From assembly GCF_008000895.1 (NCBI RefSeq), contig NZ_CP042823.1, positions 3,066,001-3,130,000 on the forward strand: a stretch of DNA of 64,000 nt, in the 5' to 3' direction. This DNA is from Methylobacterium sp. WL1. GTDB taxonomy: Bacteria; Pseudomonadota; Alphaproteobacteria; Rhizobiales; Beijerinckiaceae. The notes under the pieces were generated by a model, which saw nothing but the letters and a program-made list of their open reading frames with translations, did no database searches and was not told the origin of the DNA. This document shows, one piece after another, positions 17,094 through 26,147 of this stretch (position 1 is its first letter; each line of letters begins with the position of its first letter). The position numbers and the translations under genes were made by a program.

Positions 17094-18230
17094 TCACCGC
17101 TCAACCCCGAACTCCCGCCGGATCCGTTCGCTGTGCTCTCCGATATCCGGCACCCGCCCGAGCGCGCGGACTTCGCCGTCGATCAGGACCGGCGGGGCGA
17201 CGATCCGGGCCGGGCCCGCCGGGGTCTCGACCTCGGCGCGGACCAGGGCCGGGTGGGTGGCGAGGTCGGCCAGGGTGTTGACGAAGCCGTAGGCGGTGCC
17301 GGCAGCCTTGAGCCGGGTGGCGGCCGCGTCGCGGCTCAACCGGACCAGGATTGCGGCGATGCGCAGATCCACGGCGGCGCGGTTCGCCACGCGGGCGTTG
17401 TTTGAAGCATAGCCCTCGGCGCGGGCGAGGTCCGGCTCGCCCAATACGCCTTCGCAGAAGCGAGCCCATTCCCGCTCGTTCTGGATCGAGATGAGCACCA
17501 GGCTGCCGTCGGCCGTCGGGTAGGCGCCGTAGGGCGAGATCGTGGGATGGGCGAGGCCGACGCGCAGCGGCTCCCGGTCGGTGCCCTCGAAGTAGAGCAG
17601 CGGCACGGTCATCCAGTCGGCCGCGCCGCTGAACAGGCTGACCTCCAGGGCGCAGCCCACGTCGGAGATGGAGCGGGCGATCAGCGCCTCCAGAACCGCG
17701 GCATGGGCGTCCATCCCGCAGGCGATGTCGCAGACCGAGACGCCGACGCGGCCCGGACCGGCCGGATGCCCGGTGATGCCGGCCATGCCGCTCTCGGCCT
17801 GCACCAGCAGGTCGTAGGCCTTCATGTCGCTGTAGGCGTGGCCGGCGCCGTAGCCGCTGATGTCGACCGTGATCAGGCGCGGATAGCGTGCCCGCAACTC
17901 CGCCGAGCCGAACCCCGCCCGGGCGGCGGCTCCGGGGGCGAGGTTCTGCACGAACACGTCGGCGTCTTCCAGGATGGCGTGCAACAGCCGGACATCGTCC
18001 GGATCCTTGATATCGGCGACCAAGCTCTCCTTGCCGCGATTCAGCCAGACGAAGTAGCTCGCCAGCCCGTTGACGGCGGAATCGTAGCCCCGGGCGAAAT
18101 CCCCCTCGCGCCGCTCGATCTTGATCACCCGGGCGCCGGCATCGGCCAGCCGCGACGTGCAGTACGGTGCCGCGACGGCCTGTTCCAGGGCGAGGATTGT
18201 CAGCCCTTTCAGCGGCCGGTTCGGGTTCAT
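17094..18230 (-). CDS. CaiB/BaiF family III CoA-transferase
   Basis: A 378-residue family III CoA-transferase that moves CoA between carboxylic acids (for example succinyl-CoA to another acid). The N-terminus LKGLTILALEQAVAAPYCT and the segment RLADAGARVIKIERREGD are the usual opening. WLNRGKESL follows, and the catalytic Asp lies in YDLLVQAESGMAGITG. The ATG at 18230 gives the family N-terminus, whereas a longer in-frame extension shows no similarity. It lies upstream of an SDR, acyl-CoA dehydrogenase and hydratase set, separated from them by a 324-bp repeat-bearing gap. It may activate the acid that these enzymes process, or be transcribed separately. Confidence 0.9.
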   Translation of the reverse strand: MNPNRPLKGLTILALEQAVAAPYCTSRLADAGARVIKIERREGDFARGYDSAVNGLASYFVWLNRGKESLVADIKDPDDVRLLHAILEDADVFVQNLAPGAAARAGFGSAELRARYPRLITVDISGYGAGHAYSDMKAYDLLVQAESGMAGITGHPAGPGRVGVSVCDIACGMDAHAAVLEALIARSISDVGCALEVSLFSGAADWMTVPLLYFEGTDREPLRVGLAHPTISPYGAYPTADGSLVLISIQNEREWARFCEGVLGEPDLARAEGYASNNARVANRAAVDLRIAAILVRLSRDAAATRLKAAGTAYGFVNTLADLATHPALVRAEVETPAGPARIVAPPVLIDGEVRALGRVPDIGEHSERIRREFGVER

Positions 18231-18372
18231 CCGCAGCCTTCGCGTTCCATCAGGCCCCGAGGGGGCCGCCGCCGGGGGATCTGGGTCGGCGCCCGCGTGC
18301 GCCAAGCGGGACGGGGTGACACCGACGCGGTGACGTGACCGGCGATGTGCGCCCTGCGCAGGATCGCTCAGC

Positions 18373-21300
18373 TCACTCCGCGGCCCGCAGGGTCTGCGCC
18401 TCAAGGCCGTCCCGGCCGGGCTCGGCGAGCATCGCGTCGACTGCCTCGGGCCTGTCGCGGAACGAGAACCGGTGCGCCAGCCGGTCGAGGTAGACGTAGA
18501 TGACGGGTGTGGTGAACAGGGTCAGGATCTGGCTCACGGCCAGCCCGCCGACCATGGCGTAGCCGAGCGGCTGCCGGATCTCGGAGCCGGTGCCGGTGGC
18601 GAGCATCAGCGGGATGCCGCCCAGCAGCGCCGCCATGGTGGTCATCAGGATCGGGCGGAACCGCAGCAGGGCCGCCTTCCGGATCGCCGCCTCCGCACTC
18701 AGGCCCTCCTCGCGCTCGGCCACGATGGCGAAGTCGATCAGCATGATGCCGTTCTTCTTCACGATGCCGATGAGGAGGATGATGCCGATCAGCGCGATCA
18801 GGCTGAAGTCGTACCCGGCCCACATCAGCACCGCCAGGGCGCCGACGCCGGCCGAGGGCAGCGTCGAGAGGATCGTGAGCGGGTGGATGAAGCTCTCGTA
18901 CAGGATGCCGAGGATCAGGTAGACCACGAACAAAGCCGCCAGGATCAGCAGCGGCACCGTCGACAGCGATTGCTGGAACGCCTGCGCGGTGCCCTGGAAA
19001 CCGGTGACCACGGTGGGTGGCACCTGAAGCTCGCGCATCGCCTGCCCGATCGCCCCGGTCGCCTGCCCGAGCGCGACGTCGGGGGCGAGGTTGAAGCTGA
19101 TCGTCACCGCAGGGAACTGGCCCTGGTGGTTGACCGCGAGCGGCGCCACGGGCTCGGTCGTCCAGTGGGCGAAGGCCGCGAGCGGCACCTGCCCCCCTCC
19201 GATCGGCGCCTTGATGTAGATCTTGTCGAGGCTCTCGACGCTGCCCTGGAGGGCCGGCAGCACCTCCAGGATCACGTGGTAGCTGTTGAGCTGCGTGAAG
19301 TACTGCGCGATCTGCCGCTGGCCGAACGCGTCGTACAGCGTGTCGTCGATGAGCTGAGGCGTGATGCCGTAGCGGGAGGCGGCGTCGCGGTCGATTGCCA
19401 GGGTCAGGGTGGTGCCGCGGTTCTGCTGGTCGGTGGCGACGTCGCGCAGCTCCGGCAGCGTCTTCATCCTGTCCAGGATGCGCGGCGCCCACGTGTTCAA
19501 CTCGGCGAGATCCGGGTCCTGCAGGGTGTACTCGAACTGCGTCCGGGAGGTCCGGCCGCCGGTGCGCACGTCCTGGGTGGCCTGGATGTAGGTGCGGATG
19601 CCCTCGACCCGCTCCAGCTTCGGCCGCAGGCGGCCGATGATCTGGAACGCGTTGGCCTCGCGCTCCTCGCGGGGCTTGAGCGTGATGTACATCCGCCCCG
19701 AATTGAGCGCCTGGCCGTTGCCGCCGAGCGACATGCCGACCGTGGCGACATCCGGATCGGCCTGGACGATGGCGCCGACCTTCTCCTGCAGCGTCTTCAT
19801 CGCCGAGAACGAGATGTCCTGCCCGGCCTCGGTGACGCCGATCATGAAGCCGGTGTCCTGCTGCGGGAAGAACCCCTTCGGGATGACGATGAACAGGTGG
19901 ACCGTCAGCGCCAGCGTCGCGAAGAAGGTCAGCAGCGTGACGAACCGGAAGCGCAGGGCGAGGTCGAGGCCCTTCGCGTAGGACGCCAGCAGCCCGTCGA
20001 ACACCGCCTCGCTCGCCCGGTAGAGGCGGCCGTGGTGCCCGGTGCCGTGGGGCTTCAGCAGCCGCGCCGCCATCATGGGCGTCAGCGTCAGGGACACGAA
20101 GGCCGAGACCGCGATGGTCATCGACAGGACGACGGCGAATTCCCGGAACAGGCGGCCGATGATGCCGCCCATCAGCAGCAGCGGGATCAGCACCGCGATC
20201 AGCGAGACCGAGATGGAGACGATGGTGAAGCCGATCTCGCCCGCGCCCTTGAACGCGGCCTCCATGGGCCGCATCCCCTCCTCGACGTAGCGGCTGATGT
20301 TCTCCAGCACCACGATGGCGTCGTCGACCACGAAGCCGACCGAGATGGTCAGCGCCATCAGGGACAGGTTGTCGAGCGTATAGCCGGCGAGCCACATCAG
20401 CGCGCAGGCGCCGAGCAGGGCGAGCGGCACGGTCACGCTCGGGATCACGGTCGCCCAGAAGCTGCGCAGGAACACGAAGATCACCCCGACCACCAACACG
20501 ATGGTGATCAGCAGCGTGAACTGCACGTCCTCCACGGAGGCCCGGATCGTCTGCGTGCGGTCGCTGAGGATGCCGATCTTGATGCCGGCCGGCAGGGTCG
20601 CGGTCAGGCGCGGCAACTGCGCCTTGATGCTGTCCACCGTGTCGATGACGTTGGCGCCCGGCTGCTTGAAGACTACCAGGAACACGCCGCGCTGGCCGTT
20701 GGTCCAGCCGGCCTGCTTGGTATCCTCGGGGCCGGCGACCGCGGTGCCGATGTCCCGCACCCGTAACGGGGCGCCGTCCCGGTAGGCGACGATCACGTCG
20801 TTCCAGTTCTGCGCCGTGGTGAGCTGGTCGTTGGCGTAGATCGTGTAGCTGTGACTCGTTCCGTCGATGCTGCCCTTCGGGTTGTTCACCGTGGTGAGCG
20901 AGAGGGGCGCGCGGATATCTTCCAGCGACAGGCCCTTGGCGACGAGCTTGGCCGGATCGACCTGGATCCGCACTGCGGGCTTCTGCTGGCCGCCGATGAA
21001 CACCTGCGCGACGCCCGAGATCTGGCTGATGCGCTGGGCGAGCTGCACGTCCACCGCGTCGTCCACGTCGATGAGGGGCATGCTGTCGGAGGTGGCCGAG
21101 AGCAGCAGGATCGGCGAATCGGCCGGGTTCACCTTGCGGTAGGTCGGTGGGCTCGGCAGGCTCTTCGGCAGCTGCCCGCTCGCCGCGTTGATCGCCGCCT
21201 GGATATCGCTGGCGGCACCGTCGATGTTGCGGTTGAGGTCGAACTGGACCGTGACCGTCGAGATGCCCAGCGAGCTGGTCGAGGTCATCTGGGCGACGCC

Positions 21301-21531
21301 CGGGATCTGCGAGAATTGCCGCTCCAGGGGCTGCGCCACCGAGGAGGCCATGGTCTCCGGGCTGGCGCCGGGCAATTGCGCGGTGACCTGGATCGTCGGG
21401 AAATCCACCTGCGGCAGGGGCGCGACGCCGAGCAGCGGGTAGGCCACCATCCCGAGGAACAGGATGCCGACCATGATCAGCGTGGTCGCCACCGGGAAGC
21501 GGATGAACGGCGCCGAGATGCCAGCTTTCAT
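18373..21531 (-). CDS. RND multidrug efflux transporter, HAE1/MdtB-MdtC type
   Basis: A 1052-residue inner-membrane proton antiporter of the hydrophobe/amphiphile efflux family. It shows the two-fold RND pattern of a first membrane helix (FPVATTLIMVGILFLG), a large periplasmic loop, six helices, a second loop and six more. The fourth helix carries the proton-relay acidic pair in VGFVVDDAIVVLENISRY. MdtB/MdtC/MuxB-like landmarks include LGVAPLPQVDFPTIQV and ARFPILMTT-like segments near the C-terminus (LRFRPILMTTMAALLGG). The adaptor gene lies just upstream on the same strand. No outer-membrane TolC-type gene is present, so the channel is presumably supplied from elsewhere. Confidence 0.95.
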   Translation of the reverse strand: MKAGISAPFIRFPVATTLIMVGILFLGMVAYPLLGVAPLPQVDFPTIQVTAQLPGASPETMASSVAQPLERQFSQIPGVAQMTSTSSLGISTVTVQFDLNRNIDGAASDIQAAINAASGQLPKSLPSPPTYRKVNPADSPILLLSATSDSMPLIDVDDAVDVQLAQRISQISGVAQVFIGGQQKPAVRIQVDPAKLVAKGLSLEDIRAPLSLTTVNNPKGSIDGTSHSYTIYANDQLTTAQNWNDVIVAYRDGAPLRVRDIGTAVAGPEDTKQAGWTNGQRGVFLVVFKQPGANVIDTVDSIKAQLPRLTATLPAGIKIGILSDRTQTIRASVEDVQFTLLITIVLVVGVIFVFLRSFWATVIPSVTVPLALLGACALMWLAGYTLDNLSLMALTISVGFVVDDAIVVLENISRYVEEGMRPMEAAFKGAGEIGFTIVSISVSLIAVLIPLLLMGGIIGRLFREFAVVLSMTIAVSAFVSLTLTPMMAARLLKPHGTGHHGRLYRASEAVFDGLLASYAKGLDLALRFRFVTLLTFFATLALTVHLFIVIPKGFFPQQDTGFMIGVTEAGQDISFSAMKTLQEKVGAIVQADPDVATVGMSLGGNGQALNSGRMYITLKPREEREANAFQIIGRLRPKLERVEGIRTYIQATQDVRTGGRTSRTQFEYTLQDPDLAELNTWAPRILDRMKTLPELRDVATDQQNRGTTLTLAIDRDAASRYGITPQLIDDTLYDAFGQRQIAQYFTQLNSYHVILEVLPALQGSVESLDKIYIKAPIGGGQVPLAAFAHWTTEPVAPLAVNHQGQFPAVTISFNLAPDVALGQATGAIGQAMRELQVPPTVVTGFQGTAQAFQQSLSTVPLLILAALFVVYLILGILYESFIHPLTILSTLPSAGVGALAVLMWAGYDFSLIALIGIILLIGIVKKNGIMLIDFAIVAEREEGLSAEAAIRKAALLRFRPILMTTMAALLGGIPLMLATGTGSEIRQPLGYAMVGGLAVSQILTLFTTPVIYVYLDRLAHRFSFRDRPEAVDAMLAEPGRDGLEAQTLRAAE

Positions 21532-21580
21532 CGCAGACCCTCTTGCGGCATCGCCGTCGCCCCGTCCGACCCGGACCCGA

Positions 21581-22780
21581 TCACGGCTTGGCCTCGGCCG
21601 ACCGGATTGCGGCGCCCGTCTCCGCCTGCGCGGTGTGGGCCGCGTGGGGATCGGCCACGAGGCTGCCGTCCTGCACCTTGTACTGCCCGGCGGTGATCAC
21701 CCGCTCGCCCGGCTTGATGTCACCGCCCAGAACCTGCGTCCGGCCGGAATCGGAGCGCCCCGCCTTCAGCGTGCGCTGATGCGCGTGGTTGGATTCGTCG
21801 ATCACGAAGGCGAACAGGCCGTCCGGGCCGTGCTGGACGGCATCGTCCGGTACCGTCGTAGCGGCCGCCACCGTGCCGACCCGCATCCGGGTCGAGACCG
21901 ACAGGCCGGGCCAGAGGGCGTGGTTCTGGTTCTGGAACACGGCCTTCAGGCGGATCGTGCCGGTCGCGGTGTCGACCTGGTTGTTGAACAAGGCGAGCTT
22001 GCCGTCCGCCAGCTTGGTCAGCCCGTCCGTGGTCCGCGCCTCCACCGGCACCTCGCCGGCGCGCAGGGCTGCCACGATCGCGGGCAACTGGTCCTCGGGC
22101 GCCGTGAACACCACGAAGATCGGCTCGACCTGGGTGATGGTGACGATCGCCGACTGTCCCGCGGCGTTGACGATGTTGCCGATATCGACCTGTCGGAACC
22201 CCGTCACGCCGTCGATTGGCGCCCGGATCGTCGCGTAGCCGAGCTGCGTGGTGGCGTTGTCGATGGAGGCCTGATCGGAGGCGACCTGCGCGGTCAGCTG
22301 GGCGACCAGGGCGGTCTGCGTCTCGGTCTGCTGGCGCGACGCGTAGGCGCCCAGTCCCGTGTAGCGGACGAGGTCCGCCTTGGCGTTGTTGAGGTTGGCG
22401 GTGTCCTGGTCCTTCTTGGCCTTCGCCTGGTCCAGGGTCGCCTGGTAGGGGCGCGGGTCGATCTGGACCAGGATGTCGCCCTTGTGGACATTCTGGCCCT
22501 CGCGGAACGCGACCTGATTGATCTCGCCGTCGACCCGGGTGCGCACCTGAACGGTGTTGTAGGCCTGGACCGTGCCCAGGCCGTTCAGCACCAGCGCGAA
22601 CGGACCCTGCTCGACCATCCCGGCCGTCACCGGAACGGCGATCGGGGCGGCCGCCTTCGCCTTGGCGACGGGCCGCTGGGTCGTGCGCACGTACCCGTAG
22701 GCCCCGCCGCCCAGCACCGCCACGGCCACGATCGTCGTCACCAAACCGCGGGACCGCCGCGGCTTCCGCTCACCTGTCAT
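21581..22780 (-). CDS. RND efflux periplasmic adaptor subunit (membrane fusion protein, MdtA-like)
   Basis: A 399-residue HlyD/AcrA-family adaptor that links the inner-membrane RND pump to an outer-membrane channel. An N-terminal uncleaved anchor or signal (LVTTIVAVAVLGGGAYGYV) is followed by a lipoyl-like half (NGLGTVQAYNTVQVRTRVDGEI), an alpha hairpin rich in Ala, Gln and Asp, the second lipoyl half (LGYATIRAPIDGVTG), a beta barrel and a membrane-proximal domain. It precedes the pump gene by 49 bp and should be co-transcribed with it. The absence of an N-terminal lipobox Cys marks it as membrane-anchored. Confidence 0.93.
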   Translation of the reverse strand: MTGERKPRRSRGLVTTIVAVAVLGGGAYGYVRTTQRPVAKAKAAAPIAVPVTAGMVEQGPFALVLNGLGTVQAYNTVQVRTRVDGEINQVAFREGQNVHKGDILVQIDPRPYQATLDQAKAKKDQDTANLNNAKADLVRYTGLGAYASRQQTETQTALVAQLTAQVASDQASIDNATTQLGYATIRAPIDGVTGFRQVDIGNIVNAAGQSAIVTITQVEPIFVVFTAPEDQLPAIVAALRAGEVPVEARTTDGLTKLADGKLALFNNQVDTATGTIRLKAVFQNQNHALWPGLSVSTRMRVGTVAAATTVPDDAVQHGPDGLFAFVIDESNHAHQRTLKAGRSDSGRTQVLGGDIKPGERVITAGQYKVQDGSLVADPHAAHTAQAETGAAIRSAEAKP

Positions 22781-23131
22781 CGGCCGCAGCCCCCTCCGCC
22801 GTGTAACGCGACAGCCTCGTCCGATCGGGTCGTGCCGCGATGGCTGTCATCATCGCGCGACATGCCGGATTGGGCCTTGCGTGATCGGGCCGCGAAGCCC
22901 GCGGCGATCCCGCGACGCCGCCGCGAAACTCCGCGATGCGCCTCGAAAGAATATTGCATTCCCTAGCATACAATCGTCACGGCGACATTAGGGCGAGGCG
23001 GCGCTCGTCGTGTCCGTCCCGGACCGATTGCGCCCGTGACAACAGCCCCGCAGATGAGCCAGAAAGCCGGTTCGACGACGCGCTGGAATGCCCGCCGGCC
23101 GGATCGCGAAGCCAGGAGACCGGGACGCCGC
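22781..23131. other. Intergenic region without recognisable gene
   Basis: About 350 bp between the divergent efflux adaptor and a small plus-strand gene. It holds an AT-rich patch (around 22950-22990) that is the likely promoter area for one or both. No gene, repeat or clear operator is seen. Confidence 0.4.
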
Positions 23132-23353
23132 ATGGCCGAGACGCTGGAATTGGATGGCCTGACCGAGTTGCGGGCGGCGCTGATCGAGGAGCGGCAGACC
23201 ATCGCCGCATCCGTACGCAAGCTGCGCGACGCGCGCCGGCAGAAGGGCACCTTCGTGCTCGGCGACGGCGCGGCCGCAGGTCCGCGGCTTGTGGACGTGC
23301 AGCACCAGATCGACGTCGTCGATTCCATCATCGCCACGCTGACGAAGGTCTGA
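23132..23353 (+). CDS. Small hypothetical protein, 73 residues
   Basis: An acidic N-terminus (MAETLELDGLTEL) is followed by a predicted helix with alternating charge (RAALIEERQTIAASVRKLRDAR) and a hydrophobic C-terminal helix (VQHQIDVVDSIIATL). The pattern suggests a small helical, possibly dimeric, cytoplasmic protein. The ATG at 23132 is preceded by an AGGAG box about 12 nt upstream. A longer frame from 23036 adds an Arg-rich leader without a good ribosome site. No family is recognised. Confidence 0.6.
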   Translation: MAETLELDGLTELRAALIEERQTIAASVRKLRDARRQKGTFVLGDGAAAGPRLVDVQHQIDVVDSIIATLTKV

Positions 23354-23798
23354 GCAAGGTCCGGTCCGTCGTGCCGAAGGCACGAGGCCGCGCTGGCCGG
23401 ACAGGTGGCACCTTTGCGTGTCCGTTGTGTTTCCAGGATGTGGCGAAGCTGGCGTCCCGGCCGGCAACCGGTCGATCGCGACCCGCTCATAGCGGCGGTG
23501 GCCCGATCCGCCGGGACGCGCTGAGGTTCGACGACGTCCGTCGAACCGCCCCCTGCCTGGAGCCGACAAAGCATTCGGCGGTTCGACGTGTCGTCCAACC
23601 CATGCAATCCGCCGTGCGGGCGTGGAAGTCTCAGATCCGGCGGCCTCGCGATGTGCCTGGCGACAGCTCAGCCGTCCGTAAAACCTGTCGGCCGTGACGA
23701 ACTGCGCCGGTTGTACAGGCGGTGCCTGTATTTGAGGCTGGACCGCGGAAGGTTTGTGCTGTTACCGGACCGCACCTCAAGGCGCGGGATGCCACGAC
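23354..23798. other. Non-coding stretch with several inverted repeats
   Basis: Two related inverted repeats sit at 23525-23547 (GGTTCGACG arms, perfect) and about 23580-23600 (same arms with one mismatch). Another, TACAGGC-GGT-GCCTGTA, is at 23714-23730. Together they look like tandem operators or RNA hairpins. No reading frame in this stretch looks coding. Confidence 0.4.
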
Positions 23799-23972
23799 AT
23801 GGACGCGTTCGATCAGCGCGAGACCGAGACCGACGCAGCGGTCGAGCTTGAGCGCATGGCCGAGGCGGCGGCGCTCTGGGCTGCCATCCGGGCCGACCTT
23901 CGATCGCGTGACGAGCGCACCGCACGGCTGCGCGCCATGCGCCTCATCGACGGCGACGACACGGTCGTCTGA
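23799..23972 (+). CDS. Small hypothetical protein, 57 residues
   Basis: An open frame from the ATG at 23799 encoding an acidic, helical, Ala/Glu/Arg-rich protein (MDAFDQRETETD at the start, then ELERMAEAAALWAAIRADL). It has no membrane segment or motif. It lies in an orphan patch, convergent with a minus-strand small gene 4 bp away. No strong ribosome site is visible, so the coding call is uncertain. No family is recognised. Confidence 0.45.
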   Translation: MDAFDQRETETDAAVELERMAEAAALWAAIRADLRSRDERTARLRAMRLIDGDDTVV

Positions 23973-23976
23973 CCCG

Positions 23977-24195
23977 TCAGGCCTCACCGGCCTCCGGGTG
24001 AGCCGGCAGGCGGGACGCGAGGGCGAACCCCACCGCCATGGCCATGGCCTCGGCCTGCGCGATCAATGCCGCGTCTCCGCTTTCGCGGGCGGCCTGAACC
24101 AGACCCACCGCATGTTGCCCGAGCCGGCGATCGATGGCGTCGTAGTTCTTGGGGCTCTGCGGTGCGGCGCGTTCGTGGGGATCGGAACCGGTCAT
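23977..24195 (-). CDS. Small hypothetical protein, third gene of the GNAT/isochorismatase operon
   Basis: A 72-residue protein whose ATG overlaps the stop of the isochorismatase-like gene in an ATGA arrangement, which strongly implies coupled translation. Its N-terminal third is polar and proline-bearing. The rest is a long Ala-rich helix (IDRRLGQHAVGLVQAARES, then LIAQAEAMAMAVGFALA). No signal peptide or metal motif is seen. No known family is recognised, and a partner or regulatory subunit role is only a guess from coupling. Confidence 0.65.
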   Translation of the reverse strand: MTGSDPHERAAPQSPKNYDAIDRRLGQHAVGLVQAARESGDAALIAQAEAMAMAVGFALASRLPAHPEAGEA

Positions 24196-24803
24196 TGGCG
24201 TGCCGAGGGATTCAGTGGGGTTGATACGGGCCTGAACGGCGCGGATGCCGCGACCCAGGCTTGCGTGTCCATGACATCCGCGAAGGCGCGCATCACCGCG
24301 CTGATCGAGCGGTGCACATCGTGGGCCGCGATGCCTTCGAGATCGTGGCTGGCCGAGGCGTCGGACAGGAACGTCACCTCCTGCCCGCGATGGAAGCCAT
24401 CGATCGCCGTGGCGAGACAGGCGGCCTCGCCGGCGAAACCCGCGATCACCAATTGCACGCCGCCGCGCTCCATCGCGTCGGCGAAGGCCGGGCTGGCGTA
24501 GCAGGACGGCCGGTCCCGGTCGAAGACCATGTCGCACCCGTGAGGCTCGAACCCCTCGATCCAGCGGGCGAACCGCGAGCCGGCCTGGAATAGGGGAGCC
24601 CCGATCCAGCGCACGTAGGCGATCGGGATGCCGCTGTCCCGGGCATGATCGAGGGCCAGCCGGCACTTCTCCAGCGCCGGGGCGATGCCCGGAAGGGCCA
24701 GCGGGCGGCCGGCGACCTCGTATTCCTGCTGCATGTCGACCAGGACCAGCACAGGCACGCTGCTCGGCCGCCGGTACAGCGCCGGATTCACGTGGCGGGT
24801 CAT
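24192..24803 (-). CDS. Isochorismatase-like cysteine hydrolase
   Basis: A 203-residue hydrolase of the isochorismatase-like superfamily, which includes nicotinamidases, ureidoacrylate and N-carbamoylsarcosine amidohydrolases. The catalytic Asp is in VLVLVDMQQEY and the nucleophilic Cys in GFAGEAACLATA. The usual catalytic Lys position appears as Arg in DRDRPSCYAS, which is unusual and could alter activity. The ATG at 24803 overlaps the stop of the upstream GNAT gene (ATGA), and the downstream small gene overlaps its own stop in the same way. The substrate is unknown. Hydrolysis of an amide or carbamoyl bond is the family expectation. Confidence 0.85.
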   Translation of the reverse strand: MTRHVNPALYRRPSSVPVLVLVDMQQEYEVAGRPLALPGIAPALEKCRLALDHARDSGIPIAYVRWIGAPLFQAGSRFARWIEGFEPHGCDMVFDRDRPSCYASPAFADAMERGGVQLVIAGFAGEAACLATAIDGFHRGQEVTFLSDASASHDLEGIAAHDVHRSISAVMRAFADVMDTQAWVAASAPFRPVSTPLNPSARQ

Positions 24804-26050
24804 TGCGACACCGGCCCGTCGACGGAGGGCCGCGTCACCGCCCTGGCGCGCGACCGGTCCAGCGCGCCCGCCTTGTGCCACCGGCCCTCGGGGCGGATGA
24901 TCACGTAGGGATCGACGCCGATCCCGATCGCCTCCGGGTGCGGCTCCGCCTCCAGCAGCATCTCGACATAGTCGAAATCCGAGAACACGAGTTCCTGCGC
25001 GCCCTCGAAGACCCGGAAGCCGAACCGGCTCCAGAATCCGACGAGGCGCTTCTGTGCGTGGCCGTAGAGCCGGCGATACCCCTTGACCCGGGCCAGCTCG
25101 ATCCCGGCCCGGACCAGCGCGAAGGCCATGCGAGTGTTGTGGTATTCCGCCCGGACGGCCAGCCGCTCGATCTTGGCGAAGTCGGCGAAGAAGCGGATGC
25201 GCAGGCAGCCGGCCGGCTCGTCGCCGACATAGCCGATCAGGTGGGTGGCCGAGAGGTCGTTGCCGTCGAACTCCTCCTCGTACGGGCAGGCCTGCTCGGC
25301 CATGTAGACGGCGGCCCGCAGGGCGACGACCCGGGCGAGATCCTCGAAGCTGCGCGCTACGGCGACGCTAACGCCGCTGAGGCCGGGCCTGTGGGTGTCG
25401 TAGGGCGGCGAGATCTCTGGGACCGGCGTGCGCGCGAAATGATGGAGGTGTCCGTTCGCTCCCCCGCCCCTGGCGAAGCCCAGGGTGGTGAGCAGGTCGG
25501 CGCCCTCGGGCGTCGCCGCGCGGGCGTAGAAATCGACGCCCTGGTACAGGGGGCTCGACAGGAGGTCGAACACGAGGCCGACGCCGCCGGCGAGCCGACG
25601 ACGCGCATACACGGCCCAGACGTAGATCGCGGCCGGACGCTCATGCTGCCCGACCAGCATGGCGGAGGGCGGTTCGGCTGCATCGAACGTTCCCGCCTTC
25701 AAGGCCGCGAGGCCGGCGCCGTTCAGCATCAGGCAGGCCACGAAGCCCTCGCCGCGTGGGTCGGCGGCGTCGAACCGGTGTCGCTGGGCGATCGCGACGA
25801 CGCTGTCGGGATTGATCGACAGCACCCGCTGCACCGTGGCGAGCGGTGCCAGGTCGGGCAGGTCCACCCGCGCCGCCTCGATGAGCCGTCCGAGGTCGTC
25901 CGGCGTCGGCAGGAAGGCGACGAGGTGCCGGGCGACCCGCTCGACCCGCATCGCGCCGAGGTCATGGCGCGGCTCCGGGAGCAGCGGCGGAATGCTCAGT
26001 GGCGGCGGGTTCTGTGCCGCGAAACGGGGGTGAGCGACGTGCACCGTCAT
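24800..26050 (-). CDS. GNAT-family acyltransferase with N-terminal extension
   Basis: A 416-residue protein. The C-terminal GNAT domain spans about residues 225-350: the acidic beta strand GCLRIRFFADFAKIERLAV, the acyl-CoA pyrophosphate-loop region EYHNTRMAFALV, and KRLVGFWSRFGF. The N-terminal half (35-200) has its own TPEGADLLTTLGF ending, which resembles a degenerate second GNAT fold. The ATG at 26050 is chosen because an ACAGG box lies upstream, and another ATG 15 bp earlier is possible. It heads a coupled operon with an isochorismatase-like hydrolase and is divergent from a LysR regulator 97 bp away. Substrate unknown. Confidence 0.85.
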   Translation of the reverse strand: MTVHVAHPRFAAQNPPPLSIPPLLPEPRHDLGAMRVERVARHLVAFLPTPDDLGRLIEAARVDLPDLAPLATVQRVLSINPDSVVAIAQRHRFDAADPRGEGFVACLMLNGAGLAALKAGTFDAAEPPSAMLVGQHERPAAIYVWAVYARRRLAGGVGLVFDLLSSPLYQGVDFYARAATPEGADLLTTLGFARGGGANGHLHHFARTPVPEISPPYDTHRPGLSGVSVAVARSFEDLARVVALRAAVYMAEQACPYEEEFDGNDLSATHLIGYVGDEPAGCLRIRFFADFAKIERLAVRAEYHNTRMAFALVRAGIELARVKGYRRLYGHAQKRLVGFWSRFGFRVFEGAQELVFSDFDYVEMLLEAEPHPEAIGIGVDPYVIIRPEGRWHKAGALDRSRARAVTRPSVDGPVSQ

Positions 26051-26147
26051 CGGATGACCTGTCATTCGGGAACGGATTGACGCTGCAGCACTTCGCATCT
26101 AGCGCAGTCGCTGTATGTGCATGATTTGAAACAGGGGTGTTCCGCGG

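Noticed and set aside
18472..20766. A 764-codon open frame on the plus strand opposite the RND pump gene
   Set aside because: It lies wholly within a well-conserved minus-strand gene and is a by-product of high GC content. Its translation is Asp/Arg/Gly/His-rich with no recognisable domain.
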